Source: Bathymodiolus brooksi
Taxonomy: Eukaryota; Mollusca; Bivalvia; Mytilida; Modiolidae
Direction of reading: 5' to 3'
Assembly: GCA_963680875.1 (NCBI GenBank)
Contig: OY804579.1
Coordinates: forward strand, 27,947,804-28,011,803
DNA length: 64,000 nucleotides
Below the pieces are notes generated by a model that worked only from the letters and a program-made list of their open reading frames with translations, was not told the origin of the DNA and did not search any database. Shown piece after piece: positions 50,383-60,055 of this stretch (positions within the stretch are counted from its first letter, which is position 1; each line of letters starts with the position of its first letter). The position numbers and the translations under genes are program-made.

Positions 50383-52302
50383 TTTCACATTTAAATCTTC
50401 TTCTCTGAAACCGCTGAACAGAAATCAGCCAAACTTGCCAGAAATGTTCACTGGATGGTCCTCTACCAGATTTGTGTTTTTGGTGCTGATTTGAAATCCA
50501 ACATGGCTGCCAGGGTCCATAATGTGTTCTCATTGGCTGAAATTTTAAAAATCTTCTTGTCAGAAACCACTAAGTCAATTGAATTGTGACTTTGCAGGAA
50601 TGATCATTGGGTGGTCCTGTACTTAAATTGTGAATTGTTTGCCGATCGGAAATTCAAGATGGCCGCCATGACTCGACTTAGTTTAACATTGAACCCTATG
50701 GGAATTTCACATTTTCATCTTTTTTTCTGAAACCACAAAGCAGATTTGAACCAAACTTGGCAGAAATGTTCATTGGATGGTCATATACAAGATTTTTGTT
50801 TTTGGCACTGATCGGAAATCCAACATGGCTGCCAGGGCCCATAATGTGTTCTGATTGGTCGAAATTTTAAAAATCTTCTTGTTAGAAACCACTAAGCCAA
50901 TTGAATTGTGACTTTGCAGGAATGATCATTGGGTGGTCCTGTACTAAACTTGTGAATCGTTTGCCAATCGGAAATTCAAGATGGCCACCATGACTCGACT
51001 TAGTTTAACATTGGACCCTATGGGAATTTCACATTTTCATCTTTTTTTCTGAAACCACAAAGCAGATTTGAACCAAACTTGGCAGAAATGTTCATTGGAT
51101 GGTCATATACAAGATTTTTGTTTTTGGCACTGATCGGAAATCCAACATGGCTGCCAGGGCCCATAATGTGTTCTGATTGGTCGAAATTTTAAAAATCTTC
51201 TTGTTAGAAACCACTAAGCCAATTGAATTGTGACTTTGCAGGAATGATCATTGGGTGGTCCTGTACTAAACTTGTGAATCGTTTGCCAATCGGAAATTCA
51301 AGATGGCCACCATGACTCGACTTAGTTTAACATAGGACTCTATGGGAATTTCACATTTTCATCTTTTTTTCTGAAACCACATAACAGATTTGAATCAAAC
51401 TTGGCAGAAATGTTCATTGTATGGTCATATACAAGATTTTTGTTTTTGGCGCTGATCGGAAATCCAACATGGCTGCCAGGGCCCATAATGTGTTCTGATT
51501 GGTCGAAATTTTAAAAATCTTCTTGTTAGAAACCACTAAGCCAATTGAATTGTGACTTTGCAGGAATGATCATTGGGTGGTCCTGTACTAAACTTGTGAA
51601 TCGTTTGCCAATCGGAAATTCAAGATGGCCACCATGACTCGACTTAGTTTAACATAGGACTCTATGGGAATTTCACATTTTCATCTTTTTTTCTGAAACC
51701 ACATAACAGATTTGAATCAAACTTGGCAGAAATGTTCATTGTATGGTCATATACAAGATTTTTGTTTTTGGCGCTGATCGGAAATCCAACATGGCTGCCA
51801 GGGCCCATAATGTGTTCTGATTGGTCGAAATTTTAAAAATCTTCTTGTTAGAAACCACTAAGCCAATTGAATTGTGACTTTGCAGGAATGATCATTGGGT
51901 GGTCCTGTACTAAACTTGTGAATCGTTTGCCAATCGGAAATTCAAGATGGCCACCATGACTCGACTTAGTTTAACATTGGACCCTATGGGAATTTCACAT
52001 TTTCATCTTTTTTTCTGAAACCACAAAAAGATTTGAACCAAACTTGGCAGAAATGTTCATTGGATGGTCATATACAAGATTTGTGTTTTTGGTGCTGATC
52101 GGAAATCCAACATGGCTGCCAGGGCCCATAATGTGTTCTGATTGGTCGAAATTTTAAAAATCTTCTTGTTAGAAACCACTAAGCCAATTGAATTGTGGCT
52201 TTGCAGGAATGATCATTGGGTGGTCCTGTACTAAATTTGTGAATCGTTTGCTGATCGGAAATTCAAGATGGCCACCATGACTCGACTTAATTTTAACATA
52301 GG

Positions 52303-52985
52303 ACCCTATGGAAAAAATGTTTAAAAGTCTTCTCCTCTGAAACCAGTAAGTCAGTTTAAAGCAAACATTGCATGAATGGTCCTTAAATGGTCAACTTTCA
52401 AAATTATATCCAGTGACCCAAAACTCCATCCAAGATGGCCACCATCAGTGGACATAGTTTTAACATAGGACCCTATGGGAAATATGTTTAAAAATCTTCT
52501 TCTCTGAAACCAGTAAGCCAATTTAAAGCAAACATGGCATGGATGGTCCTTAAGTGGTCAATTTTCAAATTTGTGTCCAGTGACCCTGACCTCCATCCAA
52601 GATGGCCACCTTCAGCGGACATACTGTAGTTTTAACATAGGGCCCTATGGGAAAAAATGTTTTAAAATCTTCTCCTCTGAAACCAGTAAGCCAATATAGC
52701 AAACATATCATCGTTGGTCCTTAGGTGGTCAACTTCCAAAATTGTGTTCAGTGATCCCGATCTCGGTTCAAAATGGCCACCGTCAGCAGACATAGTTTTA
52801 ACATAGGACCCTATGGGAAAATTGTTTAAAAGTCTTCTCTTCTGAAACCAGTCAGCCAATTTAAAGCAAACATGGCATGGATGGTCCTTGGGTAGTATAC
52901 TTTCAAAATTGTGTCCGGTGACCACGACCTCCATCCAAGATGGCTGCCATGAGCAGACATAGTTTTAACATAGAACCCTATGGCA
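52303..52985 (+). repeat. Monomeric ~168-bp core array at the 3' end of O6
   Basis: CCCTATGG recurs at about 52303, 52471, 52641, 52810 and 52976, giving ~166-170-bp units with AACCAGTAAGCCAATTTAAAG and CCATCCAAGATGGC. Here the core is not dimerised, in contrast to the 322-bp units upstream. Confidence 0.82.
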
Positions 52986-53087
52986 GTATGGGATTTGAAT
53001 AGTAACTTAGATGTATTCGGCATGCAGACATTCTTAAGAGGACTTATTTATGTCAGGTGAGCGATACAGGCTCACCTGAGCCTCTAG

Positions 53088-54105
53088 TTGTTAATTCTGT
53101 TTACAGTAACGTAAAATGGTAAGCTCGATCTGTTATTGTTGATTCTGTTTACAGTAACGTAAAATGGTAAACTCTATCTATTATTGTTAATTCTGTTTAC
53201 AGTAACGTAAAATGGTAAACTCGATCTGTTATTGTTAATTCTGTTTACAGTAACATAAAATGGTAAACTCTATCTATTATTGTTAATTCTGTTTACAGTA
53301 ACATAAAATGGTAAACTCTATCTATTATTGTTAATTCTATTTACAGTAGCGTAAAATGGTAAACTCGATCTATTATTGTTAATTCTGTTTACAGTAACGT
53401 AAAATGGTAAACTCTATCTATTATTGTTAATTCTATTTACAGTAGCGTAAAATGGTAAACTCGATCTATTATTGTTAATTCTGTTTACAGTAACGTAAAA
53501 TGGTAAACTCGATCTATTATTGTTAATTCTGTTTACAGTAACGTAAAATGGTAAACTCTATCTATTATTGTTAATTCTGTTTACAGTAACGTAAAATGGT
53601 AAACTCGATTTATTATTGTTAATTCTATTTACAGTAACGTAAAATGGTAAACTCTATCTATTATTGTTAATTCTGTTTACAGTAACATAAAATGGTAAAC
53701 TCTATCTGTTATTTTTAATTCTGTTTATAGTAACGTAAAATGGTAAACTCGATCTTTTATTGTTAATTCTGTTTACAGTAACGTAAAATGGTAAACTCTA
53801 TCTATTATTGTTAATTCTGTTTACAGTAACGTAAAATGGTAAACTCGATCTTTTATTGTTAATTCTGTTTACAGTAACGTAAAATGGTAAACTCGTTCTA
53901 TTATTGTTAATTCTGTTTACAGTAACGTAAAATGGTAAACTCTATCTATTATTGTTAATTCTGTTTACAGTAACGTAAAATGGTAAACTATCTGTTATTG
54001 TTAATTCTGTTTACAGTAACGTAAAATGGTAAACTCAATCTGTTATTGTTAATTCTCTTTACAGTAACGTAAAATGGTAAACTCGATCTGTTATTGTTAA
54101 TTCTA
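53088..54105 (+). repeat. 48-bp minisatellite, right part
   Basis: About 21 further copies of the 48-bp unit, in register with the block ending at 46588. Variants alternate CTCTATC and CTCGATC, and AACG, AACA and AGCG. It ends at TTCTA, where a TA-flanked element is inserted. Confidence 0.93.
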
Positions 54106-54949
54106 GCCTCACCAGACGCAATTACGAACAATTTCGATGATATTTACATTTGATAATAAATTTGACCAAACTGATGAAGCTGATTACATGTTCATATTTC
54201 AGATTAAACACCAATATTCCTTTTGAATCATAGCCCATATATTATTCAATGCATTGTTATGGGTTTTAAACAGATTTTCATGACCCTGTTTTAGTCACTC
54301 TGTGACCTACAAATGTAGATCCGGACATAATAATAACCTTTCTAGTGTAAATTATTTGATGACAACTGTTAAAATTGAAAGAGCATTCATTCATTTACGT
54401 TCACATATCTTTTTATTAAGTTATTCGGTGTAAATCCATCAAGATCTTTCCTTTATTCATACCATAAATATGTGCCAGTTTGCATTCGGAAATTCTTGGA
54501 CTCTTCAATGAATAAGGTACAATAACACGGATTTTGATATTTTGGGAGAGATCAAGGTAAGGAAAATGTATTATATTGACTGTTTTTGTTTTAATTTCAC
54601 TGTGTTCTACATATGCATAGAATCAGGAGATGATATTCTTTCCAATTACAGGCATACAATAACAAAATATGCGTACCTCTATGAATTTTAGCGATAGATT
54701 CCAAGTGCAATTGTCGATCGTTTTCTGTTTACAAATATGAAAACCCGTTTTCTGTTTACAAATATGAAAACCCGTCGTCTGCAACATTCAACAACTGCGC
54801 ATGAATATTTTCTCCCAAAACAGGAGTAATTTAGCGGGGTGTCTATTTATAAAAGCATTTGTTTAATTCATGTTTTGAAGGAACAATTAGGGCACATCAA
54901 TTTTATTTCATTCGTAATTGTGTCCATTCGTAATTGCGTCCGGTGAGGC
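54106..54949. mobile_element. 844-bp terminal-inverted-repeat element with TA duplication
   Basis: The left end GCCTCACCAGACGCAATTAC and the right end GTAATTGCGTCCGGTGAGGC are inverted repeats over about 23 bp with one mismatch. TA flanks both sides (54104-54105 and 54950-54951), and the host minisatellite reads TTCTATTTACAG when rejoined. A TA duplication is typical of Tc1/mariner-like and some other cut-and-paste families. No coding frame, so non-autonomous. Inside is a 28-bp direct duplication (TTTTCTGTTTACAAATATGA... at ~54719 and 54747), and a second CGTAATTG(T/C)GTCC copy near the right end. Confidence 0.78.
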
Positions 54950-54951
54950 TA

Positions 54952-55905
54952 TTTACAGTCGTTTATTAAATGGTAAGCTCTATTTGTTATTGGTATTTAT
55001 GTTTACTGTTGTTTAAGATGGTAAATTCTATCTGTTATTATTATTTTTAATTACTGTTGTTTAAGATGGTAAACGCTATCTGTTATTATTATTTCTAATT
55101 ACTGTTTTTTAAGATGGTAAACTCTATGTTATTATTATTTTTAATTACTGTTGTTTAAGATGGTAAACTCTATCTATTATTATTATTTCTAATTACAGTT
55201 GTTTAAGATGCTAAACTCTATCTGTTATTATTATTTCTAATTACTGTTGTTTAAGATGGTAAACTCTATGTTATTATTATTTCTAATTACTGTTGTTTAA
55301 GATGGTAAACTCTATGCTATTATTATTTCTAATTACTGTTGTTTAAGATGGTAAACTCTATGTTATTATTATTTCTAATTACTGTTGTTTAAGATGGTAA
55401 ACTCTATCTGTTATTATTTCTAATTACTGTTGTTTAAGATGGTAAACTCTATCTGTTATTATTTCTAATTACTGTTGTTTAAGATGGTAAACTCTATCTG
55501 TTATTATTTCTAATTACTGTTGTTTAAGATGGTAAACTCTATCTGTTATTATTTCTAATTACTGTTGTTTAAGATGGTAAACTCTATGTTATTATTATTT
55601 CTAATTACTGTTGTTTAAGATGGTAAACTCTATGTTATTATTATTTCTAATTACTGTTGTTTAAGATGGTAAACTCTATCTGTTATTATTTCTAATTACA
55701 GTTGTTTAAGATGGTAAACTCTATGTTATTATTATTTCTAATTACTGTTGTTTAAGATGGTAAACTCTATCTGTTATTATTTCTAATTACAGTTGTTTAA
55801 GATGGTAAACTCTATGTTATTATTATTTCTAATTACTGTTGTTTAAGATGGTAAACTCTATGTTATTATTATTTCTAATTACTGTTGTTTAAGATGGTAA
55901 ACTCT
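54952..55905 (+). repeat. 45/46-bp minisatellite, diverged sister of the 48-bp unit
   Basis: About 20 copies with TGTTGTTTAAGATGGTAAAC, CTCTAT, then either CTGTTATTATTTCTAATTAC or GTTATTATTATTTCTAATTA. It shares GATGGTAAACTCTATCT with the 48-bp unit. Both length forms are interspersed, and the array ends at CTCTACACTAGG. Confidence 0.92.
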
Positions 55906-56270
55906 ACACTAGGAAATAGAAAATGCAAATATCCCCGGTAAAATGCAAATATTCCCGGTAAAATGCAAATAATTAAAGATTACCAGTTATATTAGCGTTT
56001 ACCAGTTAAATTAGCGAATTGTCTTGTTATATTTGCGTTTTACCTTTTAAATTTGCATTGTCGTGGGATTTTAGCGTTTTTCCTTTTATATTTGCGTTTT
56101 TCCTTTTAAATTTGCATTGTCGTGGGATTTTAGCGTTTTTCCTTTTATATTTGCGGTTTTCCTTTTAAATTTGCATTGTTGTGGGATTTTAGCGTTTTTC
56201 CTTTTAAATTTGCATTATCGTGGGATTTTAGCGTTTTACCTTTTAAATTTGCATTTTACCAGTTAAATCG
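55906..56270 (+). repeat. ATGCAAAT repeats and 59-bp minisatellite
   Basis: Three AAAATGCAAATA copies spaced by CCCCGGT/CCCGGT (55920-55972). These are followed by about 3.5 copies of a 59-bp unit with CCTTTTATATTTGCG, CCTTTTAAATTTGCATTGTC and GTGGGATTTTAGCG. CCGGTAAAATGCAAAT (~55937) and ATTTGCATTTTACCAG (~56248) are inverted copies, so the whole block may be one foldback-type element. Confidence 0.75.
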
Positions 56271-57863
56271 CACGGTCATCTAAATCACCCGCTGAGTAGA
56301 GAGATTACGTAATACTGTAGTCGTCACTAGCTCATTGAATATGACGATCTATAGTATTATATTATCGTGTATTTATATGTATTTATTTATTTATATATTA
56401 TTATTATTTATGTCATACTAGTCTGGCCCTTAATAAATTTAGTGTATTCAATACACAATAATCCATCAATTGTTGGTATTTGATTTTCATGTCGTATTTT
56501 AACTTAATGCGATGTTTATTAAGAAATGTGACTTTAAATGTATTAAAATATTAGCAAAGTGTGATACACGTACAGAATACGTATACTGTTGTCACTTCAC
56601 TATTACTTGTTTATCATGCGAGAAATACATTAACCTTGTAATACCTATGCTGAGACTATTTACTAAAAAATGAATTAAGTATATATTAATCTATCGGTCT
56701 CTATTAAGCTATTTATGTCTTGTTTTATAGCACAGGATTGTGTATGTACAGCGTCAAAGTTATTGTGCTTTAAAAGTTCTGATTATTGTAATGAGGCACC
56801 TTAATGAACAATAAATATTTTTGTTTATGATATAAAACAAATAATCATAACCCTATGTAAACGCCGTTTACATGACGCCGTTTACATGACGTACGCGCCC
56901 TTGTCCGATCCAACAGAAATATGCAATTTACATGTAAACACTATTTTGTCAGTTAATTAGATTGAACAATAAATACAGGATTTTTTTTTCTTCAAATGTT
57001 TATATAATTCCCTGATAAATATAAGAACAATCTATAATAGTATTATATTATTGTTTATTTATTTGTACCATTCTGGATGATAATAACTTTAGCTATTCAA
57101 TACACAATAATCCATCAATGTTGTGTATTTTACAGTAGTTATGTATATTTTATTTCTTGATTTTGTTTTTCAGGATCTAGAACTATGCACTCATATTTAT
57201 TTCAATTTGATGTTGATTTAAATGTAAACGTTTAATATTTTCACGGAGATTCAACATTATAATTTATGTTTATTTATTTTACAGGCGATTGATGCATTTT
57301 AGTGGCCTTACCGTTCATCATTACGAACATATTGTTATATGGTAAATTACTTCAAGCCTTACAAATCGGGTAGCCTATTGTGCGACATTATATCCAACTT
57401 AATCATGATTCGCTTCGATAACTCTGTAATTTATTACGGGCTTGTTTTCGATAAAATAAAATATGTATATGGATATTTTTTTTAAATAATCGCTAATACA
57501 GTGTTAAACATAGATTTGTATGCATCTGAAAGCAAAGCTCGGAGCTAAGAAATTATTCATATGAATATTTTACATTAAGTTTAACGTTTAAAAAAATGAA
57601 ATTCACTTCTGTAAACATCTGTTTTATTGGCCTTGTATTAAAATATGTGTTAAAATAGTGTAAAACAATTGAATTTTCTATAATTCAGAGAGAGAACACA
57701 TTTGTTGTCCCCACAAGAGTTACATGCCTAGAGGCCTTTTCCTCAGGTGTACCACCTGTTGTGTTTACTGCTAAAGTGTATATTGTATTGGAGTGAGCTG
57801 TAAGTAATGAATTTATACCAAAGTAATAAAATTTTATGATTTCGTGTATCCCTCAAGGCCAAG
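56271..57863. other. AT-rich DNA with one diverged internal duplication, no gene seen
   Basis: Two segments (~56348-56480 and ~57030-57125) share TCTATA, AGTATTATATTAT, TATTTATTT and TATTCAATACACAATAATCC, so an ancient ~680-bp-spaced duplication is likely. A tandem GACGCCGTTTACAT occurs near 56870. I see no convincing exon or RNA gene. Confidence 0.55.
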
Positions 57864-57925
57864 TTATAGTTAGAGTATATTAAGTGAAATTTTAATGGTT
57901 AAGAAGCGGCGGAGCGAGCTGCAAC

Positions 57926-58252
57926 AGCTGCATTAAAAATGAAACGCGTGTGGGCGAAGCCGAAGATTTTTTTTTAATTGAAGTGCCTGACAACGTAAGG
58001 AAAATTGTGATCGTAAAAGCACAGGTACATGGGGTCATGACCTACAATACCCCCCCTTTTTTTTTCATTTTTTTTCCCATACACTTCTCAACATAATTTT
58101 GGTATCAAATAATCATAAATCTACTATTTCTTTCTCTCTATATTGATTTATAGAGATTTATGATTATTTGATACCAAAATTACGTTGTCGGGCACTTCAA
58201 TTTTAAAAATTCCTTCGGCTTCGCGCACATGCGTTTCATTTTTAATGCAGCT
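57926..58252. mobile_element. Foldback element with nested palindromes
   Basis: The outer arms, 57926-57998 and 58180-58252, are inverted copies over ~73 bp with few mismatches (AGCTGCATTAAAAATGAAAC ... CAACGTAA). The inner arms, 58095-58122 and 58154-58181, are perfect 28-bp inverted repeats around GGTATCAAATAATCATAAAT. The interior holds a C8/T-run near 58050. No coding frame. Confidence 0.8.
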
Positions 58253-58440
58253 GGGCCCGTATTCATAAAGCCACTTAAGTTAAGATTTTCCTAAGGAAAC
58301 ACTTAAGTTAAGGAAACTCCGCCCATTTTACTTGAGTGGTATTCATAAAACTTCTTATTTTAAGTATTTCCTAAGAATAACCTTAAGTTAAGGAAACTCC
58401 GCCCATCATACTTAAGTGGTATTCATAAACGTCCTTAAAC
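58253..58440 (+). repeat. Harbinger-type end GGGCCCGTATTCATAAAGC with three subterminal repeats
   Basis: GTATTCATAAA recurs at ~58259, 58338 and 58418 (period ~80), each time with TTAAG-rich sequence and TCCGCCCAT. GGGCCCGTATTCATAA is a terminal motif I associate with animal Harbinger elements (from memory, unverified). No matching inverted end was found before 59500. Confidence 0.5.
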
Positions 58441-58774
58441 TAAGAAAACACTTAAGATTTCCCTTAGCTTTAAGGTAAATGGATAGGTTCCTTAAGTTTT
58501 CTTGAATTGCTATTTTATATTGATTGTGAGTTATGAAAGTGATATTGTATGAATAAAAAGATAACAACAAACCATATTAGCAATATTTCATAGGCATTCG
58601 AGTTTATCATCAAATCCATATCATATCTTACATGTACATAAAATTCACCATCAAGGTCATTTTCCGGATGAGTAAATATTTTTACAACTGTACCATTTGA
58701 TGGCACGTGCTTTGCGGGTATATGAAACAGGTATAATTAAAGCATATTAGTATTGCATTATTACCAATACAAAC

Positions 58775-59164
58775 TTGTTCCATGTCGGACGTTTTCGGTT
58801 GTTTCATGCTGGGAGAAGAGCTTTACGTAGAGAGCGAGTATTCAGAGATCGTACAAAACCTCTTGATATCTACGATGACTTCGAGTTAATAGACAAATAC
58901 AGAATTGACCGACAGTCTATTATGATGATATGTGATATGTTACAGGATGACTTAGAAAGCAGTACATTTAGGAATCAAGCCTATTTTTTTTTTATGTTTT
59001 ATTTACATGATATTTCCATACAGTCATTAAAATTAGTTTCGTATATAACTGTTGAACGTAAAATCCTCCAAATAGATGAGGGAGGTGCATCCAAACTCAA
59101 AAGTGGGAAGTTGAGGAACATTATGATTGTGTCCCTGTTAAACATACATGTACCTAAATTTTAA
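58775..59164 (+). pseudogene. HARBI1-like (PIF/Harbinger transposase) N-terminal fragment
   Basis: The frame reads RRALRRERVFRDRTKPLDIY and then DDFELIDKYRIDRQSI, with DMLQDDLESSTFRNQA. The arrangement RERVFRDR, PLD-x-YDD, a Y-R-F/I-R motif and 'I..I.D.L.DDL...T.RNQA' is the conserved start of HARBI1-family nucleases, which are normally ~350 residues. After about residue 70 the resemblance ends in a T-rich stretch (58983-59000) and an unrelated tail; the DDE catalytic region is absent. There is no proper initiator context, and the annotated start is a TTG; an internal ATG follows at 58781 in another frame. It sits ~520 bp after a Harbinger-type end, consistent with a decayed element. Confidence 0.62.
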
Positions 59165-59363
59165 AGAAATATAATTATTGACGAAAATTTTGCTCTTAAA
59201 ATGTCCTTTCTTTTCTCGTATTCCTCCATTAGTATCATCTTCTCTCAAGCGGTCCAGTTTGGCTTTCTCTTGGACATGTTTAATAGTTAAAAGATTTTGA
59301 TACGACTTCAGTTTTATTTATATATGTATGTATGTATTGAAGTGGTCAAGCAATGCACGTGAA

Positions 59364-59493
59364 AGTTAGAGTATATTAAGTGAAAGTTAGAGTATATTAA
59401 GTGAAATTTTATTGGTTAAGAAGGGGGTCGCATCGCTTCGCTCACTCCGCCTTCTTAACCATTAAAATTTCACTTAATATACTCTAACTATAA
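59364..59493. repeat. Compact palindrome, same terminal-repeat family as 57864
   Basis: Two tandem copies of AGTTAGAGTATATTAAGTGA lead into GAAATTTTATTGGTTAAGAAG (first 20 bases shared), a 28-bp GC-rich loop (GCATCGCTTCGCTCACTCCG), then the inverted arm ending ACTCTAACTATAA. The arms pair over ~40 bp, so this alone could be a ~113-bp foldback MITE. Confidence 0.75.
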
Positions 59494-59860
59494 CAAAATA
59501 TCAAAGAATGGTGTCCTTCCTAATTAAGAGGAATTAAGGGGTCCCATTAAGGGTGAATTATCAGGGTAATCACATGTTAATAAAGGTAAATTTGATTCTC
59601 TTTTTTGCTTTTTCTACATAAATGGATGATTACATAAAATACGAAAACAAATTAATGAATATGTATTATTAAACTCTAAAACTATAAAATTACACATAAA
59701 ATATGAAAATATAATACTGAATATTTATTATTAATTTTACACCAATATAAACACACATCAAATATGAAAACATAATAATTAATATTTATATTAAACATTA
59801 ATACTACAGAGTTCGCGAAATTACATATGGGTTTGGTGGTCCTAGTGAAAAAAAATGTCA
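59494..59860. repeat. AT-rich spacer with ~63-bp diverged tandem repeats
   Basis: Between ~59636 and 59815, three diverged copies share ACATAAAATAYGAAAA.A.AAT and AATATTTATTATTAA. GGAATTAAGGGG and CCATTAAGGG occur just before. No gene seen. Confidence 0.55.
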
Positions 59861-60055
59861 GTCCTCACTACAGCCAGCATGGATTACGCCAAATCTGCGC
59901 GGTTTCGCGGACAATCGCGGAGTGGAAATTGACTAATTAGCATCGGGAAGTCCGCGATCGTCTCGCGGCCGAACGCGGCAGTCAAATTGTCCATCAGGAC
60001 ATTCGCGGACAACACGTTATTAGCGCGGCAAGCGAGGAAAGTAACCACATAACAA
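59861..60055. other. CpG-rich patch in AT-rich DNA
   Basis: Roughly 190 bp with abundant CG dinucleotides and repeated CGCGGACAA, TCGCGG and GCGCGG motifs (for example at 59900-59925, 59955-59980 and 60005-60015). It could be a short repeat, a transposon interior or a promoter-like CpG patch; no product is recognised. Confidence 0.45.

Larger units (their letters stand above)
46589..53087 (+). mobile_element. O6: 6.5-kb Helentron-like element with three 5' ends and one 3' end
   Basis: The 5' hairpin at 46589 is AGCTCACCTGGCC-ATA-GGCCATGTGAG, then CGTCCGTCGTCCGTCCGTCCG. The body consists of 322-bp units (two ~161-bp cores; CTTCTTGT at ~46830, 47152 and 47474). The full 5' end recurs internally at 48289 and 50312. 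The 3' part (52303-52985) is monomeric, ~166-170 bp. The end is CAGGTGAGCGATACAGG, a stem AGGCTCA-CC-TGAGCCT (53068-53083) and CTAG 53084-53087. It sits in the 48-bp minisatellite, and the flanks rejoin to an intact repeat. Confidence 0.76.
57864..59493. mobile_element. Composite inverted-repeat region, possible 1.6-kb DNA transposon
   Basis: The left end (57864-57920; TTATAGTTAGAGTATATTAA, then GTGAAATTTTAATGGTTAAG and GCGGAGCGAGC) is the inverted complement of the right end (59437-59493) over about 55 bp. Between them lie a nested foldback (57926-58252), a Harbinger-type end (58253) and a HARBI1-like fragment. It may be a single element that accumulated insertions, or two separate copies of one terminal-repeat family. 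Confidence 0.55.
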
